From the NCBI RefSeq assembly GCF_042186555.1, contig NC_133334.1, positions 209,760,832 through 209,824,831 of the forward strand: a stretch of DNA of 64,000 bases, in the 5' to 3' direction. How positions within the stretch are numbered: position 1 is the first letter of the stretch; every line of letters starts with the position of its first letter. Source of the stretch: Aquarana catesbeiana (lineage: Eukaryota > Chordata > Amphibia > Anura > Ranidae). Below, piece by piece: positions 26,638 through 39,005 of this stretch. The position numbers were made by a program, and so were the translations under genes. The notes beneath the pieces were generated by a model that saw only the letters and a list, made by a program, of their open reading frames with translations, made no database searches and was not told the origin of the DNA.

Positions 26638-29600
26638 TTAGTTGTCGTTTTATTGTTCTCTCTCTATTGTTCTGCTCTTTTTCACTGTATTCTATTCCGC
26701 AATGTTTTATTATTATTATGTTTTATCATGTTTGCTTTTCAGGTACGCAATTTTTTATACTTTACCGTTTACTGTGTTTTATTGTTAACCATTTTTTGTC
26801 TTCAGGTACACAATTCACGACTAAGTGGTTAAACCAGAATGATGCCTGCAGGTTTAGGTATCATTCTTTTCAGCCAGCGGTCGGCTTTCATGTAAAAGCA
26901 AGCCTATCGGCTAATTAGCCTCTAGACTGCTTTTACAAGCAGTGGGAGGGAATGCCCCCCCCCCCCCCCCCCCCCCACCGTCTTCCGTGTTTTTCTCTGG
27001 CTCTCTTGTCTCAACAGGGAACCTGAGAATGCAGCCGGTGATTCAGCCAGCTGACCATAGAGCTAATCAGAGACCAGAGTGGCTCCAAACATCTCTATGG
27101 CCTAAGAAACCGGAAGCTACGAGCATTTCATGACTTAGATTTCGCCGGATGTAAACAGCGCCATTGGGAAATTGGGAAAGCATTTTATCACACTGATCTT
27201 GGTGTGGTCAGATGCTTTGAGGGCAGAGGAGAGATCTAGGGTCTAATAGACCCCAATTAAAAAAAAAAAAAAAAAAAAAAAAAGTACCTGTCACTACCTA
27301 TTTCTATCATAGGGGATATTTACATTCCCTGAGATAACAATAAAAATGATTAAAAAACAAAAATGAAAGGAACAGTTTAAAAATAAGATAAAAAAAAGCA
27401 CCCCTGTCCCCCCCTGCTCTCGCGCAAAGGCGAACGCAAGCGTCGGTCTGGCGTCAAATGTAAACAGCAATTGCACAATGCATGTGAGGTATCACCGCGA
27501 AGGTCAGATCGAGGGTAGTAATTTTAGCAGTAGACCTCCTCTGTAAATCTAAAGTGGTAACCTGTAAAGGCTTTTAAAAATGTATTTATTTTGTTGCCAC
27601 TGCACGTTTGTGCGCAATTTTAAAGCATGTCATGTTTGGTATCCATGTACTCGGCCTAAGATCATCTTTTTTATTTCATCAAACATTTGGGCAATATAGT
27701 GTGTTTTAGTACATTAAAATTTAAAAAAGTGTGTTTTTTCCCCAAAAAATGCGTTTGACAAATCGCTGCGCAAATACAGTGTGAAAAAAAAAATGAAACA
27801 CCCACCATTTTAATCTGTAGGGCATTTGCTTTAAAAAAAAATATATAACGTTTGGGGGTTCAAAGTAATTTTCTTGCAAAAAAAATAATTTTTTCATGTA
27901 AACAAAAAGTGTCAGAAAGGGCTTTATCTTTGTTCTAAGTGGTTAGAAGAGTGGGTGATGTGTGACATAAGCTTCTAAATGTTGTGCATAAAATGCCAGG
28001 ACAGTTCAAAATCCCCCCAAATGCAAACAGCTATTTGCTGAGAGGCATGTCGAGTCCATGGAATATTTTATATTGTGACACAAGTTGCGGGAAAAAGACA
28101 AATTTTTTTTTTTTTTGCACAAAGTTGTCACTAAATGATATATTGCTCAAACATGCCATGGGAATATGTGAAATTACACCCCAAAATACTTTCTGTTGCT
28201 TCTCCCGAGTACGGGGATACCACATGTGTGAGACTTTTTGGGAGCCTAGCCGCGCACGGGACCCCGAAAACCAAGCACCGCCTTCAGGCTTTCTAAGGGC
28301 GTAAATTTTTGATTTCACTCTTCACTGCCTATCACAGTTTCGGAGGCCATGGAATGCCCAGGTGGCACAAAACCCCCCCAAATGACCCTATTTTGGAAAG
28401 TAGACACCCCAAGCTATTTGCTGAGAGGTATAGTGAGTATTTTGCAGACCTCACTTTTTGTCACAAAGTTTTGAAAATTGAAAAAAAAAAAAATTTTTTT
28501 TCTTCTTGTCTTTCTTCATTTTCAAAAACAAATGAGAGCTGCAAAATACTCACCATGCCTCTCAGCAAATATCTTGGGGTGTCTACTTTCCAAAATGGGG
28601 TTTTCGGGGTCCCGTACGCGATTAGGCTCCCAAAAAGTCCCCGTACTCAGGAGAAGCAGCTGAATGTATTTTGGGGTGCAATTCCACATATGCCCATGGC
28701 CTGTGAGCAATATATCATTTAGTGACAACTTTTTGTAATTTTTTTTTTTTGTCATTATTCAATCTCTTGGGGTAAAAAAAATTAATATTCAATGGGCTCA
28801 ACATGCCTCTTAGCAATTTCCTTGGGGTGTCTACTTTCCAAAATGGGGTCATTTGGGGGGGGGGGTTTGTACTGCCCTGCCATTTTAGCACCTCAAGAAA
28901 TGACAAACTAAAAGCTGTGTAAATTACAGAAAATGTACCTTAGTTTGTAGACGCTATAACTTTTGCGCAAACCAATAAATATACGCTTATTGACATTTTT
29001 TTTTTACCAAAGACATGTGGCCGAATACATTTTGGCCTAAATGTATGACTAAAATTGAGTTTATTGGATTTTTTTTATAACAAAAAAGTAGAAAATGTCA
29101 TTTTTTTCCTCAAAATTTTCGGTCTTTTTCCGTTTATAGCGCAAAAAATAAAAACCGCAGAGGTGATCAAATAACATCAAAAGAAAGCTCTATTTGTGGG
29201 AAGAAAAGGACGCAAATTTTGTTTGGGTACAGCATTGCATGACCGTGCAATTAGCAGTTAAAGCGACGCAGTGCCAAATTGTAAAAAGTGCTCTGGTCAG
29301 GAAGGGGGTAAATCCTTCCGGGGCTGAAGTGGTTAATTGAATATCTTGTAAGTTTTTTTAATTGGGGCATTTTAATAAATGTTGCAAACAGAGCACTATG
29401 TATCCTCTATGGTGTGATGTGGAGGAAGGAGAGAAGCAGTGGGGCAGTGTATGTGGGAGATCTTCCTTGCGATACCCCTGGGAGGCTACTGATTGGAAAA
29501 TGGATACAGAGTAGCTGGTCAGATGTGGAAGAGAGGAGACCATAGCTGAAAGGAATTGTTTGAGTTTTCCTGACTCATTTATGAGGTGAGCAGTTATAAC

Positions 29601-29803
29601 GGCTGGTGAAGGTATGCACATAATATCTGTTGAAGATATGATAAACACAGCGGTGGATGACATCTGAATTGAGAAGTCACAATAATTCAAACGCAGAAAT
29701 GTTTTTGCATATGAATGCTAATTGAACACATTATTATATAGCTTGATTTGAACATAATTTGATATCACTGGATATATATATTTCACATGATAGATCAATA
29801 GCG

Positions 29804-29842
<39 letters not shown>

Positions 29843-32800
29843 ATCTATATCTATCTACACACACACAGAAGGAGAAAAAAAAATTACCATTGATAAACCA
29901 AATAGTGGCCAGGGTCAAACTGAAGAAGGTCTGCGCTGCCATCACAACTTTTACCAAAACAGCAGTGAAGATAAAGAGAGACAAGATAGCCAACATGCTG
30001 CCTGCTATGCGAATCCTTTCAGAAATACTGGGAGAGAAGAAGACAGTATATAAAAAGTTCAGCTATACACAAAGCATTGGCAGGTTGGCAAACTGATCTG
30101 AGAATCGGGTGATTCTCATCTTAGAGGCTCCTGCCAACAGGCTGCCTACATGCCTTAATGTAATGCTTGGCGTATTACCTCCACCCTGGCAGCCCAAGTA
30201 CAGAATACAATCCGTCATTAACATGAAGGGCTGTGTACCGCTGTCCTCTTGTATACGAGTGCTATTGGAAACACCAGTACAGTGTACCAGCATTTGTACC
30301 TGGACTGCTGAAATACGCCAGGCATTACCCTGAATGAGGTCAGGCAGCCCGTGTGCAAGAGTCCTTACAGTGAATTTTCAATTTGTCTAAAGTCCCGTTC
30401 ACACCACAGGCAGTCCAGTGCGTTTTTTTCCTGCATCAAAAACACATGGAAAGTAGATTATATGGTTTTCAATGGCATAGTGTATTCCAGAAAAATAAAA
30501 TAAAATAAATAAAAAGTAGAACATGCTGCATTTTCTGCACTGGACTGTAGTGGAACATGGTAAAATGCATCAAAAATGCACTGGAACGCACGTCTTTTTT
30601 TTTTTTCTTAACATAAAATAAGGAGGGGGGGGCAATGCACTGGGCTGCATCAAAAACACACCAAAAGGGCGCATGCAGAAAAGCATTCGGACTGCGTTTC
30701 TATGGTATAAACTGGTCTTAAAATGTTCACATGCAGACTCACTCAGTCTGTATAGACACTTGAACAACTCATTAAATAAGAATGATGAGGAATTGCAAAA
30801 ATTCTTCAAAAAAAGGATAAAATTCCAAACGCACATATTCAGACAGAAATTTTGAATTCCTCAAGAAAAATGTTTTTGGCTCATCTCCAGCTGGCATTAT
30901 GTCTCAGCAGGAGTGAAAATGTAGGTCATTGAATAGGTGCATCTGCTATAGGGCTCTACCTGTATTAGCTAAACCACATTTTAATACTGTATTCCACTTC
31001 TTTCCCATTAGTGGCTTGAGGCATACAAACTTTTTAGAAGTGTTTTCTTTATCAAATTGAATGTGGATAATGCCTTTTGCAGATGTGATCTTCTAAGTTT
31101 ATGTAGTTATGTAAAAGGCAAAGCGTATTTAAGTCTTGTACAGAGTAAGCACGTGTTTGACCATATGCCATTACCAGTCTCTTAAAGGCAGTGGGAAGCA
31201 TTTCCTCATTCTCTTCTCAGCGCTTACCCACTGAGACTATTGCAACACTGTTATTTTTTGTTAGATTACAAAGTTAGAGCCTCCAGTAAGAGGCAGAGCT
31301 GTGTGAATTATGTACATACAGCCAAAAACAGAACTACAGTCCTTATCCATCAATGTTAACCTGACTGTGTCATCATCTTTGGAAGTAAAAGCTGACCTTG
31401 AATGATGCCCAAGCAAAAAGGTGGCATCTGCTCACTGGGGAGAAAGGAAGATGAAGGTACTGTTACCATGATCTCTTTATGAATACCTGTAAGTGTAACA
31501 CTTACATAATGCTTACACTGCAAGGGTTTTAATATGAAACACATTGGAGGCTAGCTACCTATTTCAGTTTACATAATCAAACCTAAAAACTTTACCGATT
31601 CTGGTTCACCACCATAAACAAACTTATAGCAAAACTATGAAGTCTGTATCTGGCATTTGTGCATGTCAAGAGCAAAATGTACTGTGGTTAAAGGACAAAT
31701 ACCCCTTTGTTTTAAAAAAACAATGTTGTAATGATAAATGTTATACCAATTTTTTCACATAAACCAAAATTGTGCTATGGTCTGGATAATAAAAAGTATA
31801 ACTAAAGACTTTTTGTTCATTTAGGATAAAGTGGAGAGGAATTAGAACCCCTGTCAGTTTTTATTGCAGTCTGCATCCCCATTAAGGAGATCCAGCCTCT
31901 CCATTTGTCCTGTTTACCATTATCATTGAAAATAAAGAAACATCTCAACGTTTGGGTTGACACCAGAACAGTAATAGAAGGGACACCCCAGGATTCCCTC
32001 ACTTTGGAGGGATTTCCTCTCACATCCTGTTTTGACTATGAACCAGGAAGTGAAGGAAAATCCGCCCCCCCCCCAAAAAAGGGACAATGATGGCAAAAAG
32101 AAACTGACAGGGGCCTAACCCTTCCTTACTCTAACCAAAATGAAAAAAAAAAAAGTTTTGTCTTTAGTTACATTAAATGGTAGCCACTTACATGATCACT
32201 GACTGTTCAGGCTCCTGTAGAGCGTCAAGCACACAAGGACTCTTGTGCTTTACAAGTCCCAGCATTCATCATTAATATCAATGGCTCCTTTATAAAAGCC
32301 TCTTTATTAGAAAAATACAAGCCTACAAGGCTTCCAAATTAAGTTTTAGCTTTTCACTGAAACAGTAAACAGGTGACCATCCTAAAAAATACTCTTACCT
32401 TGGTTATGATGTCCAATTTCCTAAATTACATGCCTTTCTATAAAATACTGCTGACTGGTCACATATTGGCATACTCATAAAACGACTTAATCCCAGTGAT
32501 TGCAGCATATAAATATTGATACAGTATGCATCTCACCATTGATAAATGAATGAGTTGAGGAGTGTACAAAGCAGTAGAGGCAGCTGTGCTAGGAGGCTCA
32601 TCCAGTTATTAAAATTTAATTCATCCTTCCCACTCGTGTGTTCTGAATCCGACATATTACCATTCACAGAGACATTCCCATACAGGCGGCTATGGAAATA
32701 CTGAGACAAGAAATACATGCCATTAAACTAATCGATTTACCCATTTTATGTGTCGGCAAACATTTGAAAATACAATTAGAATGTAATGTGCAAGACCAGT

Positions 32801-33002
32801 TTAACGTATCATTTTTGGCTATATTATATTACTTATTTCTTGATTACACTGCATTTGTGCACAGCAACATCTGGAAGAAACTTATAAATGAAAAAAGACA
32901 ATACATAGAGGCAGTGAACTTTTTTTTTTTTTTTTTAATTTCTGTAGTACCCACATTAAAGCTGAAAGTGACAAACTGTTTAAAAAAAAAAAATTATACA
33001 TT

Positions 33003-33050
<48 letters not shown>

Positions 33051-33099
33051 CAAGAGGGGAAAAAAAAGTATTTGATCCCCTGCTGATTTTACCCACTGA

Positions 33100-33135
<36 letters not shown>

Positions 33136-36100
33136 AGTCTATAAATTTTAAATGGTACCCTAGGTTTATTTTAGCAGTGACACAGAACAAAAAATATCCA
33201 GAAAAACGCATTTCAAAAAAGTTATACATTGATTTGCATATTAATGAGTGAAATACAGTGGAACCTCTGATTGAGAGTAACGAGCACTGTATTTTTAAAA
33301 ATCGTAACTCGGTTTGCGAGTGTTGTCTCGCAAAACGAGCACGATTCAGGCCAAAGTGGTGTGCAGCGCCGCTTTTGGCCTGAGGTGGGGGGGCGCCGGA
33401 GGCGAGCAGAGCCGAACGTCACACTCGGAAATGCATGGAAAGGCCCGAGTACAGCACGTCTGACCATGGCAAATCTCGGGTAGGAAGTCTTTACGAAGTT
33501 TGCCAAGGTCCGCCGAAGTGTCCTCGGGCCTTTTTGGCCGTTTGAGGCTCTCCGGCTCCCCCGCCTCTGGCCGCATGCGGTATTGCATCCCATTGAAGTC
33601 AACGCAGAACAAATTATTTTCGTTTTCATTGACTTCAAATGGGAAAACTCGCTTTGATATGTGAGTACTTTGGATTACGAGCATACTCCTGGAACGGAGT
33701 ATGCTCGTAATCCGAGGTTTCACTGTAAGTATTTGACCCCTTCACAAAACATGACTTAGTGGCAAAACCCTTGTTGGCAATCACAGAGGTCAGACGTTTC
33801 TTGTAGTTGGCCACCAGGTATGTAAACATCTCAGGAGGGATTTTGTCCCACTCCTCTCTGCAGATCCTCTCCAAGTCATTAAATGAGAAGTACAGCCCAA
33901 GCTCATTAGGTTGTGCTTCTCCTATGGGTCACAGGAGTGCAATTTGTTTTCACCAGAGAGCGGTCTGAAGTCCGCTCTCTGCTGACATCACTGGAATCAG
34001 TCCACTTTGTCATCACGACAAAGACTGGATCTGCCAGGTGCCTGGACTGATGCCTGTCTCAGCCTCACAGCTAGCTGCTCCCCGCCCCTCAACAGCTCGG
34101 TGCTCCAATGAGCGTGCAGGGGTGGGGGTGGGGGGGGGTAGACAGGCAGCAGCTCTCTGCTCGGGGAGAGCTGAGAGAACTGAACCATCGGCAGTGTTGG
34201 ATGGCTCGGATCTCAGTGTGCAGAGGCGGCAGGGACAGATTCTGCATCCACCTAGATAAGTATGATGGGTTAGAAAAAAAAACAAAAACCCAATACTAAG
34301 GTTTTGAGGCTGACGTTTGGTAACTTGAGCCTTCAGCTCCCTCCACATAATTTCTATGGGTTTAAGGTCTGGAGACAGGCTAGGCCACTCCAGGACCTTA
34401 ATGTTATTCTTCTTGAGCCACTCCTTTGTTGCCTTGGCCATGTGTTTTGGGTCATTGTCATGCTGGAATACCCATCCACGACCCATTTTCAATGCCCTGG
34501 CTGAGGGAAGGAGGTTCTCACCAAAGATTTGACAGTACATGGCCCTGTCCATCGTCCCTTTGATGCGGTGAAGTTGTCTTGTCCTCTTAGCAGAAAAATA
34601 CCCCAAAAGCATAATGTTTCCACCTCCATGTTTGACAGTGGGTATGGTGTTCTTGGAGTCATAGGCAGAATTCCTCCCTCCTCCAAACACGGTGAGTTGA
34701 TGCCAAAAAGCTTGCTTTTGGTCTCATCTGACCACAATACTTTCACCCAGTTCTCCTCTGAATCATTCAGATGTTAATTAGCAAACTTCAGACGGGCCTG
34801 CACATGTGCTTTCTTGAGCAAGGGGACCTTGCGGGCGCTGCAGGATTTGTCCTTCACAGCGTAGTGGGTTACCAATTGTTTTCTTCGTGACTATGGTCCC
34901 AGCTGCCTTGAGATCTTTGGGCCGATTCCTCACAGTTCCTATGATCATTGAAACTACACAAAGTGAGATCTTGCATGGAGCCCCAGACTGAGGGAGATTG
35001 ACAGTTATTTAGCGTTTCTTCCATTTCTGAATAACCGCACCAACTGTTGTCACCCTCTCACCAAGCTGCTTGGTGATGGTCTTGTAGCCCATTCAAGCCT
35101 TGTGTAGGTCTACAATCTCGTCCCTGACATCCTTGGACAGCTCTTTGGTCATGGTGGAGAGATTGGAATCTGGTTGATTGACTGCTTCTGTGGACAGGTG
35201 TATTTTATACAGGTAACAAGCTGAGATTAGGAGCACTCCCTTTAAGCCTAGGTTCACATTGCTGCGAGGGGTTAGACTTCAACCCGGCAATGCAGTCCGA
35301 CTTTGGGGAGCGATTTGACAGACATCTGTGTGGGTTCCTTCACAGATGTCTATACAAATCGCCCCCCTGAAGTTGCCAAAAGTAGTACAGGAACTACTTT
35401 TGGGAATTGGTGCAGCGCCGACTTTGCGGACGGTGCCATTGCCAGCAATAGCATCCTAATCTCAGCTCATTACCTATAGAAGACACCTGGGGGCCAGAAA
35501 TATTGCTGATTGATAGGAGATCACTCATTAAAATGCAAATCAAGTTATAAAACTTTTTTCAAATGCGTTTTTCTGGATATTTCTGTTGCTATTCTGCCTC
35601 ACTGTTAAAATAAACCTACCATTAAAATTATAGACTGATCATTCCTTTGTCAGTGGGCAAACATACAAAATCAGCAGGGGATCAAAAATATATATCACAC
35701 ACACACACACCATCTCAGAAAAGCGAGTACACCCCTCACATTTTTGTAGATATATTTTATTATATCTTTTCATGTGACAACACTGAAGAAATTACACTTT
35801 GCTACAATGTAAAGTAGTGAGTGTACAGCTTGTATAACAGTGTAAATTTGCTGTCCCCTCAAAATAACTCAACACCAAGCCATTAATGTCTAAACCGCTG
35901 GCAACAAAAGTGAGTACACCCCTAAGTGAAAATGAACAAATTGGGCCCAAAGCGTCAATATTGTGTGTGGCAACCATTATTTCCCAGCACTGCCTTAACC
36001 CGAGCTTCACAGGTTGCCACTGAAGACTTCTTCCACGATAACATCACAGAGCTGGTGGATGTTAGAGACATTGTGCTCCTCCACCTTCTGTTTGAGGATG

Positions 36101-38974
36101 CCCCACAGATGCTTAATGGGTTTAGGCCTGGAAACATGCTTGGCCATTCCATCACCTTCTTGACATGCTTGGCCAGATGCCCTCAGCTTCTTTAGCAAGG
36201 CAGTGGTGGTCTTGGAGGTGTGTTTGGGGTCATTATGTTGAAATACTGCCCTGCGGCCCAGTCTCCAAAGGGAGGGGATCATGCTCTGCTTCAGTATGTC
36301 ACAGTACATGTTGGCGGCATTCATGGTTCCCTCAATGAACTGTAGCTCCCCAGTGCCAGCAGCACTCATGCAGCCCCAGACTATGACACTCCCACCACCA
36401 TGCTTGGCTGCAGGCAAGACACACTTGTCTTTGTACTCCTCACCTGGTTGCCACCACACACAAACTTGACACCATCTGAACCAAATAGGTTTACCTTGGT
36501 CTCCTCAGACCACAGGACATGGTTCCAGTAATCCATGTTCTTAGTCTGCTTGTCTTCAGCAAACAGTTTGCGGGCTCTCTTGTGTGTCATCTTTAGATAA
36601 GGCTTCCTTCAGGGATGACAGCCATGCAGACCAATTTAATGCAGTGTGCGGCGTATGGCCTGAGCACTGACCCCCCACCCCTTCAACCGCTGCAGCAATG
36701 CTGGCAGCACTCATGTGTCCATTTCCCAAAGACAACCTCGGGATATGACGTTGAGCACGTGCACTCTACTTTTTTGGTCAACCATGGTGAGGCCAGTTTT
36801 GAGTGGAACCTTTCCTGTTATACCGCTGTATGGTTTTGGCCATTGTGTTTCAGGGTCTTGGCAATCTTCTTATAGCCTAGGTCATCTTTACGAAGAGCAA
36901 CAATTTTTTTTTTCAGATCCTCAGAGAGAGTTCTTTGCCATGGAGGTGCCATGTTGAACTTCCAGTGACCAGTAAGCGAGTGAAAACACCAAATTTAACA
37001 CACCTGCTCCCCATTCACACCTGAGACCTTGTAACATTAAACGAGTCACATGACACCAGGAAGGAAAATGGCTAATTGGGCCCAATTTGGACACTTTCAC
37101 TTAGGGGTGAACTCACTTTTGTTGCCAGCAGTTTAGACAATAATCGCTAAAAAAGAAAGAAGGACGGCGCCCTCTAAGTGCAGCATGTATGTTAAAAATA
37201 TTTATTACAATAGATAAAAACACTCACATTTGAGTTGCAAAAAATCAGCATATAAAGTAGTTTCATCTGTGTGCTCTCGGGGGATGTGGGTGTCACAGGC
37301 CAGTGGGGGGGTTCCTGGGATGTGAGTCCTGTGACCTGGGTCCTGGTAGCTGTTCAGGTGGTGCCGAGGGTACTCAGAGCCTCCGGGCGGCCAGGATGTC
37401 GGTCATGGATAGCCTAATGAAGGAGCACGCATGCTCCGAACGCGAAGCACCGCCCGCCTCACCCCACTCCCGGAAGTGAAGACGCAGGTCAGCACGGCGC
37501 TCCATGGAGGATCCATGACCGACATCCTGGCCGCCCGGAGGCTCTGAGGACCCTCGGCACCACCTGAACATCTACCAGGACCCAAGTCACAGGACTCACA
37601 TCCCAGGAACCCCCCCACTGGCCCGTGACACCCACATCCCCCGAGAGCACACGGTTGAAACTACTTTATATGCTGGTTTTTAGCAACTCAAAATGTGAGT
37701 GTTTTTATCTATTGTAATAAATATTTTTAACATACATGCTGCACTTAGAGGGCGCAATCTTTTTTTATTGTTCCAGAGCTTCTTCTAGCTTTTATAGACT
37801 GGCTGCCTTCCATTTATTCAGCATCATTTTATCCTTACATGGACTAATACCTGAACTTGTTGTGAAACATTAACTACCACCACCAAGTTCCCCCTCTCAG
37901 GAACCCCCAACCCACCCCCTTCCCTCCACCATCTTTAGCCATATGTACTCGACTACATCCATTGTGTGCCATATTAACCCCTTGATCATTTATTTAGACA
38001 ATAATCGCTGTGTTGAGTTATTTTGAGGGGACAGTAAATTTACACTGTTATACAAGCTGTACATTCACTACTTTGCATCGTAACAAAAAGTAATTTCTTC
38101 AGTGTTGTCACATTCACACGAAAAGATAGACTAAAATATTTACAAAAAATGTGAGGGGTGTACTAACTTTTGTGAGATACTGTATATCCCTGTGTAAGCT
38201 GCAAATCACTGTATTAGTTGCTGCTTTGATCAAAGATTGCATGGCTGAGAACAGAAACAAAGTCTTACTTTGGAAGTTTGCAGTCAGGGTGTCCAAGCTG
38301 AGGTGTCCTCCCACACACCAATAGACAAACGGTCATCGAGTAAAAGAAGCAGCCGGCAACTCCATAACATCAAGCGTATTTATTTTGAAGGCTTCACAGA
38401 GAGTACAGTCAGCAGCAGACTAGTTTCGGCCATAAGCCTTGTTCACAGCACTAGTTGCTGCTATTGCAGTAATAGCAGCAGTCTGGTTCAGTGCCGAGTA
38501 GCTGCCCTTCTGCAATGTAACCACACTGTGATGTTCACACCCATGCGATCCGAATCCTGTCAGAATTCACATTTCGATATGCGAACCGATCTGGGGGGGG
38601 GGGGCGTCATTAACTTTCTATTGACACCCGCAGCAGTTCACATAGATCAGTGTGATATGCGATGCTGGAACCGACACGTAATCTTAAAGTGCTTCTAAAC
38701 AAAAATTTAACACATTGCAAATTGTCAGTCCTTAGATGCGATGGCTGCATTAGGTATTTCAGACTTCTTTTCACCCACTGATCCTGTCAGTAAGACACTT
38801 GCTGTCCTAGTATGACAACACTCACCTACTGAACTGGATCCATGGAGGAGCTGTGTGTGTGTGTTTCTGCTCTGAGAAGGTGGACTGGGCATGGCTGAGA
38901 ACGCCGTCTTGGATCTCAGTGCAGAACAAACAGTTTACAGAAAGTTACAAGCTCATTGGGTTTCTTGCAAGAAC

Positions 38975-39005
<31 letters not shown>

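Larger units (their letters stand above)
24501..29336 (+). mobile_element. 4.8-kb piggyBac-like element with TTAA target duplication
   Basis: TTAA at 24501-24504 and 29333-29336 flanks the same ends as the short MITEs (CCACTTGCCGACC and CTTCCGGGGCTGAAGTGG). It carries a transposase C-terminal remnant (26127-26501), a 353-bp tandem duplication, a nested TTAA-bounded element (26829-27946) and, at 28040-28860, several imperfect direct and inverted copies of a GCTGAGAGGYATG/TTTTGGAAAGTAGACACCCC block. It may be the decayed autonomous parent of the short elements here. Confidence 0.8.
33069..35692 (-). mobile_element. Tc1/mariner element broken by two later insertions
   Basis: The ends TATTTGATCCCCTGCTGATT (left) and, reverse complemented, TATTTTTGATCCCCTGCTG (right) are inverted repeats, followed inside by a shared GATCAGTCTATAA block. 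Two insertions interrupt it: 33256-33725 and 33883-34297. It lies in the intron between coding exons 2 and 3 of slc29a2. Confidence 0.88.
35711..38183 (-). mobile_element. Second Tc1/mariner element, interrupted by a foldback insertion
   Basis: The left end CATCTCAGAAAAGCGAGTAC and right end GTACTAACTTTTGTGAGATA are inverted repeats flanking matching CACCCCTCACATTTTT blocks. Both subterminal regions carry GAGTTATTTTGAGGGGACAG. A CA microsatellite has replaced the left extremity. An 844-bp insertion lies at 37149-37992. Confidence 0.88.
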
